Of a DNA stretch of 64,000 nucleotides, positions 11,682 to 23,952 are shown piece after piece. The notes under the pieces were generated by a model that made no database searches, was not told the DNA's origin, and saw only the letters and a program-made list of their open reading frames with translations. The stretch spans positions 10,469,902 to 10,533,901 of the forward strand of contig NC_058516.1 of NCBI RefSeq assembly GCF_020382885.2. The letters run 5' to 3'. The first letter of the stretch is position 1, and each line of letters begins with the position of its first letter. A program made the translations under genes and the position numbers. Origin of the DNA: Scatophagus argus. Taxonomy: Eukaryota; Chordata; Actinopteri; Scatophagidae.

Positions 11682-14588
11682 CATTGCTGCACCCTTCTAA
11701 ACTCAGAGAAGCCACAATTCCCAAACCAACGCTTCTCCTGTTCCTCTCAGTCCTATTTGAGTGTATTGGCCCTTTAGTGAGTAATGACGCTGATTTTATT
11801 CTCCTGCCTCGGCGTGTTTGCTTCGCTGTAACCCGCTGACTTCTCCGTGGTCAAGTCAGTCACGTCTCAGGCGGGTCATTGCTTGATTGCGTCGGTGACG
11901 CCGTCACAGGACTCGGGCATCATATGCAAGTCCATACATTTGATTTGACTCTTTGATTCTTTCTAACAGCATTTTTAACATGTTTAAAATACTTTGTTCT
12001 GCTATTTAAGAGCATGACAAACTGTGACAATATGTCAACTATCTGCTCCATGTTTTCCCAAAGAAGGAGATTAGAGCTGTGTTGACAGACGCGTTATTAT
12101 TCTTTGCCGAGCACTTTCGGATACTCCTGTTTATGTGCGCCTGACTTGAATAAGATACAAAATTAGTTTTGAATAACAGGAACAGAGAGCGTAGGTAGAT
12201 AGCGTGACAAGAGATAAAACTTTGTTAAGCATTTAAGACCCAACAAAGGAGAATGTTTTCAGTGCCACCCACAGTCGTGCACATGCTGGGCGAGAACTTA
12301 AGCTTATTTCTCTCTGCAGCAGCTCCAGTCAGCTATTGTCTGGGTAAAACAAAGCCTTATTTCAGCTATTTTGTTGGGAGGAAGAAAGAAAAAAACTTGT
12401 TATTCCTCACACTTCTCTGGGGAGAAAAGTTCACAGTTAGTTAATGGAGGGGGAGGAGGAGGAAGAGGATGACTGAGCAGGTGGCGCATTTTTTTTTTCT
12501 TTTTTTGGAGAAGGATCTTTCACATGGTTCTGGTCAGTTGGTGAAAGCCTGGCATGTCCAAAAATTAACATGCACAATTAAAAAATAGCCTTTTAAGCTC
12601 AAAATCTGAGGCGATACAGCAGATCTGTCCCTTTAGATAAATAACAGAGTGATGAGATGGGGCGTGACATCACATTTATGCCTTGCATCCATGCAACCAT
12701 GTATACAAAGTGTGCATGTGTCCAGAAATGCCTCTCAGCAGCAGCGTGAACAGCAAAAAGGGAAACTTGAGGAGCACATTCGACATAAGACTAATCCACA
12801 AGAGCAACACTTGCCACAGGTACGGCGATTTGAAAGGGGGCGCACACATTAATACAGCGCACCCAAAGTTGGATACTGAAAATAATAATTCTATAATCAC
12901 CTCCTGACTGGGTCCATTATCTAAGGCCTTTGTGAGAACAGGCAAATTAATTAGAGATGACAGAGTGTTACCATGCATTACAAATCATTTAAAATTGTAC
13001 AAAAAAGCCATGAAATTGCTCCCATTTTTCTCATATCACAAGAGCCAGTTGATCAGAGCGTTTTAATTACTGGTGTTAACCATCAAAACACAATATGAAA
13101 AGCACTTTTTTTTAAAATTTAAATTAAATTGCTCCCATTCAGTTTGAATAAAATCACGTTTCATGGCAATTTTAGAAAAGTTAGATGATTTGTTTGTTAA
13201 CTGCTTTTAAAAGGATGTGCTTTCAAGTCACGTCATCACAATAAACCGAAGGAGTTAGAACATGTGGATAAAAATACAAGCAAGCAAACAATCAAATTCT
13301 AATAAAGGATAAGACAAAGGATGCAGATACTGCATATTTTTCAAAACCAACCTATGCACCCAAAAGTGTTCCACTGTGCCATTCAGTTCAACTGCCTCTA
13401 AAAACAGTTAAAAAACTGTAAAACAACAAAAACTTAACATTCATGGAAAAAAATAATAAGTATGTGTTGTGAGTATGTGTCTCTCTGAACTGTCAAACAC
13501 AACTGTGAAGCGTCTATCTAACTATTTTATTGGACTTGTATAGCCATATATTTTTGAGCCACTAAAACCAGAATCTAATCTGAAAATCAATTTTGTTCCT
13601 CTCAGTGTGCTACAGAATGATCATTTTTCCCCATCCATTTGAGTTAAGTTAGCAATATGTATTAGCAACATAGCATAGCCAAATAAAGTTAGGCTATAAG
13701 TAAATAGCATAGATAGCACTTTATAGGATATTTTTCGAATAGCATCAAAAGGACTACAGCTAGCATACAACTAGCATGGCACTATACAGCCTGTTGTAGA
13801 ATGATAAATGAACTTTATTCCCTTCTGTTTTTCCTTTTTCTTTTTCTGTTGCATATTACACAATATACATGTGTAAGAACTCACAACATTCTCATCATTA
13901 TTTGTTTAACACGACGTACTGTCAGTTTCATTCACCTGCACACACCTGAAGTCTGCACTAAATAAGCATATGATGAGGGGAAAGCACGTGCATTCATGGG
14001 GGTGTTGGTTTAATTCATCATGACAGCTTTTTTTGTGTGAGAATGCGAGTGTGTTATGACTCTTCCTTAAAAGCACAATGCTTACCAAGTGTAATAGTTT
14101 AAAGATTTGAAGGATCACACACAGCTACACATACTTATCTTTTGGCTGCAGACAGAAAGTGACCGACACAAAGTGAATATGAAAAGGCGGTTCAGTCGCT
14201 CACACGAGGACAAAACCAAATCAGGTACGCAAACGGAACAAGAAGATTTGCTAGGACAGGAGCAACAGATGAGGAGCTTCAGTAAGGAGCATCATGACCT
14301 CATCTGTCTACCAAACACACACACACACACACACACATCACTGACAGCTATATAACACAGAGGCCTTCAGACAGAGGCTGGAGGGTGACGCCTGACTTAT
14401 CAAAAACCAGAAAAGGCACATCAGCTCATACTGTGCTCTCATTATCAGTCCAAATTCAGAGGTTTTGTAAGAATTAAGGAGCCCAAGCTCAGGAATCACA
14501 CAAATCAAACCGGTTATAGAACCCTTAAATCCCGCCTGGATGGGATTAGTTTAACACGGACAGGATCATTTTTCCATGTGCCAAGCCT

Positions 14589-15080
14589 GTCAGCAGTGGT
14601 GGAAAGTTACAAAGTACATTTACTCAAGAACAATTTTGAGGTACTTGCACTTTTACTTGGCTATTTCCATTTTCTGCTGCTTGATGCTTCTACTCCACTA
14701 CATTTGATAGGCAAATATTATACTACTTTAGCCACTTTGCAGATTCAGATCATTAATACAAAAAATAAATAACTAATATATCATTATAGATTAAACATAA
14801 AGTCATTAACCCAAACCATATCACCGTGGCAACCAGACCAAACAAATCAAAAGACGAATAATCCACCAGTGAAACAATATACGGCTCCTACAAAAGCATC
14901 AGTAATTGTAATCTAATAAATATTATTCTGATAATGAGCACTTTTACTTTTAAAAGTATTTTAATGCTAATACTTATGTACTTTTACGCAAGCAAAATTT
15001 TGAATATGAGCCTTTTATGCAAGTATTTCTATACTGCGGTATAATTACTTGAGTAAAAGTGTACCTCCTCTGCCACTGCC
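14589..15080. mobile_element. Short non-autonomous element of the 'tactcaagtaaaagt' type, copy 1
   Basis: The left end reads GCAGTGGTGGAAAGTTAC and the right end, reverse complemented, reads GCAGTGGCAGAGGAGGTAC, so the element has imperfect inverted ends. The body contains TTTACTCAAGAAC, TCTACTCCACTACATTT and ACTTGAGTAAAAGTG. I recall these as part of a very abundant fish element, probably a MITE. There is no coding capacity. Diverged copies are at 46,900-47,250 and 57,615-57,770. Confidence 0.75.
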
Positions 15081-15196
15081 TGGTTTTCTGTTGTCTTACT
15101 TTTTTAATTTTTCTATACAGTGAAGTTTATGAGGTCACAAGAAGTTTGCCTTCAGTCTTTCATGATGTGTTATTTAGCACAAAGTGATAACAGGCA

Positions 15197-15232
15197 GGAT
15201 TTTTTTTTGGGGGGGGGGGGGGGGGGGGGGGG
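15197..15232. repeat. Poly-T followed by a poly-G run
   Basis: Eight or more T are followed by about 26 uninterrupted G on the plus strand. The exact length is unreliable in any assembly. Confidence 0.9.
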
Positions 15233-15859
15233 CATTGTCCTCATTTCAAGTTAACAAAGGAGAGATATTATCTTAATCTATCATATGAAGTCATTTTAAC
15301 CAACCAGAAGCAGCTATAGTCCCAACAAACTGGCAAATGAATTTTAATACATTTTTTTGCAAAGAATAGAAAACGACTTTAAATCACGATGAAGCCAAAT
15401 AAAAGTATAAGCCACAGCCGACGTGTATTTGGATGACTGCATGAATGACATTGTTGGAGGTTGCGACATATACTTTTATTCTTTTTAGTAATTATTTTAA
15501 AGGTTAGTCATCATCCTGCCCTCTCTACTCTCCTCTTTAGTGTCTCCATCTGATGCACACAGCTGTCACCAGTGTAAAGAGTGTCTTACCTGCTTCAGTT
15601 TTTCCCAAAGCAGCCTTTATTCTCCTCTCTGCTACCTTCAGTATAAACTCAAAATCCATGACTAACACATATACACACACACACAAACACACCTGTAGAC
15701 ACCAGCCCATTGGACTCATGTGAAAACACTCCTTAAATTCCCTGGACTCCCCCAACACGGCCTCAGACGTGAACGCACACTAGCATAGCGAGAGGGACAG
15801 ATAAGGCGATTGTGTCATGCTGGGCTGTCATCATGCAAAAGGTTAAGGCAGATGAGAAG

Positions 15860-15883
15860 TGTGTGTGTGTGTGTGTGTGTGTG
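15860..15883. repeat. (GT)n microsatellite
   Basis: About 12 GT units in the fgf14 intron. Similar short arrays lie at 16,766-16,788 and 16,805-16,820 (CA). Confidence 0.85.
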
Positions 15884-18175
15884 AGGGAGAGGCAGAACAA
15901 AGGAGGAGGAGAGAAGTGGAGAACAGAGATTAAGAGCAGAGGTGCTGAGAAAAAGCAACAGAGTGAGAGCTCATCAGTAATGCAAGCAGCTTAGCCCTGA
16001 CATCTATGTTTACATTATATTTAGCTTCTCTTTTCAGTGATTGTGTTTAATCACTGCCTTCATGCTTTAAAGAATCCAGTGTTCAGGACTGGTAGGAGAC
16101 AGGATGCAAACTACGATGTCTGGTGACGAAGTTGAAAGCTTAGACACCCATTCAACTACCCCAACTTGCTGCCCAGGGGTGTTTGTGATATAACTACTTT
16201 GCCCCTGAGAGTTATTATTGGCATGAATGCAAAAGGTCTCTTATCAAAACAAAAAAAGACACATTGTCCTAAGCATTTGGAGAAACAAGCAGTGGGGTTG
16301 TTTTTCTGGTGAGAACTGTCTCTTAGCAGAGAACAGACATACCATAACGAAAGTAGAATTGCAGTAAAAAGTGCCGAAGTTTGGATTAAGACATAAAGTT
16401 GAATGGTTGTGCTTATGTTATTGTGTATGAATGTGAGTGAGAAGATGCTTGTGATTAAAAATAACAACCAAAAGAAAAGCTATAACAAAAAAAAAGTCTA
16501 ATATCATCAGCCTCATGCTTTAATACTGTTGCACTACAATACAGTGACCGCGTACATTGCCAAGTTCGTCAATTAAAACACATTTTACGCAGTGAGTCAG
16601 AGAGAGACTGAGTTGTCGTCAAGTGGTTCTCTGCTTCTTATCATTCAGTCTGTGAAAACACTTCTTAGTGGTGCCTTTGATGCCCTGCTGCTTTTTAAGT
16701 GCACTTGGAAAAATAACACTCGGCACTCACTTTCTCTTGACAGAAACCTGGAGCGAGAGCTGTCCAAACACACACACACACACACACGTGCATGCACGTA
16801 CAAAACACACACACACACTTCCCCTCGTTTACCTTTACTCTTTTTCCTCATTGCTTCATTTACAAAATTACAGTGTCTCCATATCCAAACTGAGTTACAC
16901 TGTAATCAGCAGCACTGGTTGCACTTGTGGTTTATTTCTTTGTTTGACAGCCTTCAGTAAGTGCACTCATTTGCCTCTGTGCTGTCCTTTAGAAGCAAAA
17001 ATGCAACAGCATCAGAGTCCGGTGCTTAAACATTTGTAGCAGAGACATTAAGGTTTTATAAACTAGCCGGTGTTAAACAAAAATGTCAGTGAGCAGATCT
17101 TTATACGCAAAATATATATGAAAAATACATGGGACAGGCCAAAGACATAAACAGTTTTCGCTAGAACGACTTTCTACAGGAGATGAGACATTTAATTCTA
17201 TAAAATCTACATTAGGCATGTTTGCCATTTCCTTACGTCACTTACAACAGTTTTCTGCCTTCTCTTTGTTTGGTATATAAATTTAGACAATACTAAGTCA
17301 TCAAGTTCCACACATACCAAAAATCTCACTTACTGTTTTAGAGTACTGAATGGCAAGGTAAGGAATTTTGAAAAGAGTCAGCGGCACTGTCTCATTTAAG
17401 ACAGTGTAAAAAGTCCCGTTATATCCAACAACGACTAATCCGACAAGCAAATTAATTGCACAAAGATATCGATAAAGTTACCTGTGCTGCACTTTAGTTT
17501 AGCCGGTCACGGAGGATACAGCTCTCTGGACACGCTAACGTGGTTGCAACGGGGGAATTAGTTTTCAGGCTACCAAATGTGTTCACGCGCTTCAAATTTT
17601 AGGTATAATTAGTGAGCAGTTTCCTCAGGTTATACATATTGCCCCAGCAACAGCTTTGCATTTCAAATCACAGGCATAGTGGCATTGCAAAACAGGACAG
17701 CTAGTCGGTTAGCATGCCAATATCAGTAGATATCTCTGCAACACAATACACATCTTTAACACAACCTCAACTCTGTTGTTTCTTTACATTCTGTTGGTAA
17801 TGTCAGGTCTTTTTTTCTTTTTTTTTGAATGTTCTTAAGTGAAATTCTGGACATACCTAGAAGACAACAGCAGAAGCCATACAAATTTACCACGGTAAAA
17901 AAAATGCATAAGAAATGCTGGGTCATTTTTCTCTTTTTTTTTTTTTTGCCTGCAAAGTTCAGTTCAGTTTGGTTTGTTCTGGTCTGATTATATAATTGAC
18001 CCGTGTGGCTGCACTGTATGTGTCTGTGACCGGCGTGATTAGCTGACAGCTTGCAAGTGTGTGTTATTTGTGTGTGAAGTATGACGTACATGAGTGTTCA
18101 GACAAAAGCGGACTAAGTCATGATGTCTTTCTGCAGACTCAGTGTGTTTGGACAGCGAGGCCATGAGCTAATGAG

Positions 18176-18181
<6 letters not shown>

Positions 18182-18213
<32 letters not shown>
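18182..18213. repeat. (CA)n microsatellite, 16 units
   Basis: A pure CA run in the fgf14 intron. Confidence 0.95.
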
Positions 18214-18216
<3 letters not shown>

Positions 18217-18261
18217 GGAGCATATTAGAGTACTGCACCAAACCCTCTATGTGACCTTAGA

Positions 18262-18288
18262 TGACAGACATCACTATGATGTCTGTCA
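18262..18288. repeat. Perfect 12-bp inverted repeat with a 3-base loop
   Basis: TGACAGACATCA is followed by CTA and then its exact reverse complement TGATGTCTGTCA. Confidence 0.9.
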
Positions 18289-18500
18289 CTATTTTGTCAA
18301 CTCATCACCTTTGGACAATTGTAACAGCACGCAATCGAGACAGAGACACACACAAATTTGCTTTGTTGCAAGCTTGAGGAAAATATGACATGAATTTATT
18401 TTTGATCCATAAATATATATTTGAAAAGGCAGATCTCCTTAGTTAGAATTTTGGCAGGTTGAAAACTGATGAAAAATAATATGACTGTGTTGCTCATGCC

Positions 18501-18537
18501 TGTGTGTGTGCATGTGTGTGTGTGTGTGTGTGTGTGG
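18501..18537. repeat. (GT)n microsatellite
   Basis: A GT run interrupted once by CATG, in the fgf14 intron. Confidence 0.9.
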
Positions 18538-20092
18538 GCCCTTCACTTACATAGACAGATCCGAGCTGGCACGAACCCCACCGCTATACTCCAGCGTTTG
18601 AATAAAATATAAAGAACGATGCCTTAATGGCAACTCCCCTGAGAAGGTGAGCGGGCATGTGTGCGTGCCCACGTGTGCTATAAAGAGTGAACGTCTCTAT
18701 CTGGGTCACGTCACACGGGACACATGACATTGAGTAACTCTGTGCCTTATTCTTTTTAACAATGAATGATACTGATGCTGGTTCATCCGGAGGAAAACGA
18801 TGGGAGTCCCATTTGCAAGACAGGAAGTCCATTCACACATTCTCTAAAAGAGAGGATTCATCTAGCCTGCATTAAGGCTTCCAACAGGAAAATCGTGGCA
18901 TAGCTTTTAATATTTCTGACCAAAGTTTATGCAGTACAGGCAAAGCTATTGTTCACTAAAATGTGTCTGCACAGCAAGATATTCTCAGTGACTGTTGGCA
19001 GTCAATCAGTTTGGTAACGCCAGGGAAGAATGGGGAACATATGAGAAGAAGCAGCCACAGTAAACATCTTTAACCTTCCTGTCCAGTTATATGGATTCAC
19101 AGCATGACGTGCGTTGGCAGCCATATGATGTGACACCATAAATCCTGCCAGTCCCTCCCAGTGTTCGGCTGCGCTGTAACATATACATCAGTTTCTCATC
19201 AGTTTCTGTTGCGTGTCGGACAGAAGAGGCAGTGAAGCCGCCCTTGCCTGCCTTGGTGGCTGACAGATTATTTTGTGCTATTTTGAAAGGGTATTATTGT
19301 ACACACCAGGGCCTCATTTAATAAAAATGTTAGATTTACTTGAACTTGATCTTAAAATCATTTCCAAGTATGCGCTTACTTTCAACAGCACAAAAGTCTT
19401 TCTTGAGCGTTACAAATCCTGTTTGTAATTTACTCACCTTTGATACACACACCTGCCTTGAGATTCCCCCCCCTTACATAATGCCTGCACAAAAGAGGGT
19501 TTAGTCAGGAATAGCCGTGGAAGATTAGATCGTGACGATGAGGAGGTTGAAGCCAGGAAACACGTATCATTCTAAATAGTGGGTTGACAAACAAAACAAC
19601 TGCAGTTACAAATACAATTTTTAGCTTCCCGTCACCATCACAAGTTTCCACTTCTGCATGAGAAATATCCAACTCTAAGAGTAGATTGATTGTTCACACT
19701 CCTGCTCCCAGTGAGGGTCAATTTTATTTATTTTAATGACCCCAGGCTGTGGCTTTTCAGTCTCAGTACTGCTAAAAGTAGGAAAACCATTGATGCTTCT
19801 CGATTCAAACACTTTGATATTATAAAGTGTTTATTTTTGCTAATTACAAAAACTGAACGGAGGTCTATAATGCAGATTTAAAGCAAAAGTCAACCGTGAT
19901 ATGAGAGTATAACACAGTCATATACAGCTGCTACTTTTAAGAGAAAGAAACCGCTTCTGAACTGAATCACACACATTGGAACGCCCTTAACAAAGCTGCG
20001 TTTCTGTCCTCCTGGTGGACCTTCACTAAAGAGTGCAATTTAGAGGGAAAAAAAATATGGAAAAAACAAATGCTGAGTCAGCAAAACTCTGC

Positions 20093-20131
20093 CTCCTCCT
20101 CCTCCTCCTCCTCTTCCACCTCCTCCTCCTC
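20093..20131. repeat. (CCT)n trinucleotide repeat
   Basis: About 12 CCT units with one CTTCCA interruption. This is the longest pure trinucleotide array in the fgf14 intron, and it is not a GAA/TTC array. Confidence 0.85.
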
Positions 20132-20827
20132 CCCATCTACAGTCAGTCCATATTTCACCACCAACTGCTACTTGTATCATGCATAAACACACACACACAT
20201 GCCAGGGGGAGCGAGTTCATATGTTTTCATTAATTAAAAGTGAAAGTGACAGCTAAATTGTCCCTGCTGCTGGTGGGAAGTTTTTCTCAAAGGTAGTGTA
20301 CAGTATGTACTGTCCCATTCCCATTGTGTGTGTGTGGGTGGATGGATGGGCGAGTTATTCTTTCACCAACTAATCACCTCACATGACAAATCAACATATG
20401 CAAAAAGCCAAGTTTCTGAGCTCCTGTTTGCAATCACTTGGCACCAAAACCATTTACACAAGTCAGCGTGGCTGGCTCTCCACCAGAGAAGAAGGGTGAA
20501 ACACTGAGCCAGTCATTTCCACCATGACAAAATGACATGATGCCTCACACAAAATTGATTTGAATCCATATGTTCAAGTTGTGATTACTTTAGTCTTCCT
20601 GACTAAAGGGTCACTAATTAGCTTTCTCAGGAGCTCTTAACCATATCTCATGATCTCCATTAGTGGATGGAGTTGGCTCAGTTGTCATCATTTCATTGCG
20701 TTGAAATTTCAGGTGATGACATCTGAACCAACTCCATACAGGTGAAGAAAATGAGATGCGTTTGAAAGCTCTAGAAACAGCACATAAGTATATCTTAATT
20801 TAGGATTATTGTATGATATTGTTTGTT

Positions 20828-21235
20828 AAAGGTTCAGTGTGTACGTTTTAGAGAGATTTGGGGACAGAAATGCAATATAATCTTCTTGTGTGTCGGCCAC
20901 AGACGCCAAAGTCTGGCTGAGGTACGCAAGGACGAGACAAAGCGTAGGTATGTGGACGAGCTGGGTTGAGAATGTGACTAAGAACTGCTGCGTTTTCGTT
21001 AACTTTGATATGAGTCTTTCTATCTACAGAGGGAGCAGGTCCTGGCCTGCAGAGTCCACCGTGTTGGACAAACCAAACACCAGAGAGGGCCTATTGTGGT
21101 TTTTTGCATTTCGAGCAAAGATGTAAAGATTCATCATTGTGGACTGATATATTGATTCACTTAGCAATGATCCAATAAAACTTATCTGTATCACCACACG
21201 CAATGGGTCTTAGATTAGATAGATTTTTCTGTAAG
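20828..21235 (+). mobile_element. Degenerate copy of a dispersed fish repeat beginning 'aaaggttcagtgtgta'
   Basis: The block opens with AAAGGTTCAGTGTGTA and later contains CCACCGTGTTGGACAAACCA and CAGAGAGGGCC. These are phrases I recall from an abundant non-coding fish element. The far end at about 21,235 reads GTAAGTGGACCTTTAAG, roughly complementary to the start. The internal 78-codon frame is not a known protein. Family assignment is from memory. Confidence 0.5.
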
Positions 21236-23651
21236 TGGACCTTTAAGTAGAGAATGATGCATCGTTTTGGTCTTACTCAGCACAGAAAGATGTAAACACG
21301 CTGTATGCTCAGCGTTCATGACACATTATCATATCACATTATGAATGACACAAAACATGAGGCATCTGCAGACTTAAGGCTCTCCATTTAATAATTTCCA
21401 CACCCAAAGAGGCAACATGACTGAACTGCGGAGTAACCATGAGTTCAAAGGTTGTACCCCGTGTTGTTTAATATCCCTGCTTATGTATCACAAGACTGCA
21501 CATGTTCTCTTATAAATAGTCTAGCTTCAAGCCTGTTCATCAAAAAAAAAGGTGCCCAGTCTGAAAAAGGAATTAAAGCAGAAACACAGCGAACCAAAAC
21601 AAAACAAAAGCCCAAGCAGTCGTGTGACACTTTAGTAAATTGCAGGCAACATACTGTTGGCAGCCAAACGCTGCAAACATTTTGCAGTTCATACGAGCGC
21701 TCAGCACCCGTGAAGTAAACTCAGTCCTTTCACCTGCGCCAGCACATCAATATTGAGTTTGTTTTGCTTGTTTTCACCTTTAATCTGCACGATTAATGGT
21801 TTATCTCGATTGTTTTCCCACAGCGGCACTTTTCTTCTTTTTAATCTTTGTTGGTAAAGTACAAAGAGCAACCAGCAAGCCTTCGTAAACTGCACAAATA
21901 CTTATATTTGTCTTTTTGTCTTATAAAAATCTATATTTACAGCTTGGAAAGTCATCTCTCTTACACGCGTGTTTACACAGATCTGATCTATGACATATTT
22001 GTCCTTTTTTTACACATCAGCTCCAGACCTCAGGGACCGTGCTTTGAAGAAAATGTCTTCAGCATTCAGGGACAAAGAGAAGACACAGCTTTGCCGCCTT
22101 TGACCTCGTCACACCATCAGAATAACCACTCAGCCTATTAGTTTTGGTCAGTGTAAAATGTTTTCCTCTATGCCACCACATGGCAGTGTTAATGCATAGA
22201 GAAATGCAGCAAAGGACTTAAAGAGGCATTCATAAGTGTCCACATAATGAAAATGTTCCATTAGGCTTAACTCAGAGTATGGTCTAAACAGGCTTGAGTG
22301 CAAAGTAGCAGGACAGATTTGAAAAACTTTCTAGTCTAAACTCTCCACTTATACAGGACTGTGAATAAAAAGTAGAATTGTTTCATGTCTTTGGTTTCAT
22401 ATGGGATGTATTGAGTAGAGATGTGAGAAAATATTGTTACATTTGAGTATTATTTGTGATACTATATCAGAATCAAAGTAAAAATTAATTTGAGTACATT
22501 TTCCTGACATTTTCTATCTTTAAGTGATATTTCCAATGTGGGATACTTACTTGTAACAGTATTTCTACAGTGTGGGTTTAGCATTTTTACATTAGTAAAG
22601 GATTTGCGTAAAACATCACATCTGGGTGCCATCCGACTTCAAAAAGTTGCCTTGCTTTTGCCCTTCAAACATCGTATGGGAGGGCCAACTCTGTGATACA
22701 CTGTCAATATACCAATAAGGTCAACAATGTCCACTTCCTGTCACAATGCCAATGTCAATCTCTGTCCTGATCTCGCCCAGAGCGCAGGGAAAATCTGGTG
22801 GAAAACCAAGCAAACTATTCAGTTTGGTCAAAGCTTTCAGCAAATGTGTCCTGCACCGTCTGGAGAGCTGCTGGTGAATTCGGCTCAATTCAATCTCCCT
22901 GCTGATCAGCACAGCCAGCCAGGGACAGGAGACAGAGAGAGAGATGTCCCAACTGATCTTTCAATATGTCCACAAAGCCAACTTTAGGAGATGGACATGT
23001 TGCCCGCGAGTGTTGGACATGAACTGAAGAATGAAAAAAGTTGTACGATCCTTTAAAGTGTGAAGAAGCTGGGAGCTCTGCTGAGCATCCAGTCTCCGAT
23101 CTCATGAGGGGAGATGTTCGTGTTTGTGCAGTCTGACCGAAATGTCTGCAGCCATAAGAAAAATACACACACACACACACACTCTGGTCGCTCCTATTGC
23201 ACAGTATGCCGCTGAATATCCACAGTGGAAGTCTAAATAAGGCCATGTGCTGTTTAATCATGCAGGTTACTGGAGCCTGAACGGGTCTGCATGCTGCATT
23301 AGACTTGATTTTCTGCAGCATCTCTGCCACGCACGGCACGCACTCTTTTTCTGCACGCTCTGCCACTGTAGTCAGTTTATGTCCTAATGACTTATCACCC
23401 CTTCATCTTCCTCTGCCCCACTACCCCCCACCCCATCATACCCCTTTCCGCCCCCCCCCCCCCCCCGTAGTGCACTCACTTGCTGCACAACTGCGATTGC
23501 AGAGAAACACCAGCAAGCAGTCGAACAGTGCAGTCTCGGGAGCGAATACACGCGCTCGCATGCACGCGCGCACAAACAAAAGTCTTTCTCTATGACACCC
23601 ACATCCTCACGTACACACAGACAAGGAGAAACGCACACACAACAAACTCAC

Positions 23652-23952
23652 CAGTTGGGTTCTTGTTTTTCTTGAGGCTCCTGCCACAAAGACACTGCAG
23701 CATATGCGATCCTTTGCTGAAAATGTTGTTCCAAATAAACCGCATGGATTTGGCCGAGACTGGGGGGGAGGAGGAGGAGGAGGAGGTGGTGGAGGAGGAA
23801 GAGGAGGTGGGGGACGAGAGGTGCTCCGGATGCAGCAGCCTAAAATTCACCCACCGCATGGGGGCTGATCCGCCCCCCTGTTTGCATGCCAGCAGAGCCT
23901 GCCAGCTGTTGGGCTCAGTTCGGCGGTGCTTCGCCCCTCCAATCTGCACCAT
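23652..23952 (-). CDS. fgf14: fgf14 alternative first exon 1B (isoform B N-terminus)
   Basis: The minus-strand ATG at 23,952-23,950 opens 100 codons plus one base, ending at a consensus donor (GTGAGT, 23,651-23,646). The C-terminal part reads KSMRFIWNNIFSKGSHMLQC and then LCGRSLKKNKNPT. It aligns with the recalled FGF14-1B end (KSMWFLWNIFSKGTHMLQC...KNKNPT), which also ends in phase 1 before the shared core. The start was chosen because MVQIGGAKHRRT resembles the human start MVKPVPLFRRT, both with an RRT triplet near residue 10 and an LL-C a few residues on. The exon is about 30 codons longer than in human; residues 46-66 are mostly serine, encoded by a GGA/GAG-type repeat. Exon 1B lies upstream of 1A, as in mammals. 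The frame stays open upstream of this ATG, so a longer form is possible. Confidence 0.88.
23767..23818. repeat. Purine-rich GGA/GAG repeat coding the serine tract of fgf14 exon 1B
   Basis: On the plus strand this is GGAGGAGGAGGAGG-like sequence. On the minus strand it reads as TCC/TCT codons that supply the serine-rich insertion of isoform B. Confidence 0.85.

Larger units (their letters stand above)
145..23651 (-). other. fgf14: fgf14 intron 1 (between alternative exon 1B and the downstream exons), containing exon 1A at its far end
   Basis: From the 1B donor (23,651) to the window edge there is no coding exon other than 1A. Open frames here are short, lie in simple repeats or transposon remnants, or lack any recognisable domain. 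The intron holds two related Tc1-like remnants (5,459-5,985 and 10,170-10,491), a 'tactcaag' element (14,589-15,080), another dispersed repeat (about 20,830-21,230), a pyrimidine tract (8,060-8,345), a poly-G run and several (CA)n arrays. Stretches such as 6,000-7,500, 8,700-9,800, 12,000-14,500, 17,000-18,100 and 21,300-23,000 show nothing beyond AT-rich unique-looking DNA. In human the corresponding intron carries the GAA repeat linked to ataxia SCA27B; I see no long GAA or TTC array here. Confidence 0.7.

Noticed and set aside
22890..23366. 158-codon minus-strand frame
   Set aside because: It runs through a CA array and lacks any domain; it lies in fgf14 intron 1 without usable splice sites that I could identify.
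145..23600. Long GAA/TTC array equivalent to the human FGF14 intron-1 repeat
   Set aside because: Only very short AGA/GAA stretches (for example near 4,285) and a CCT array at 20,093-20,131 are present.
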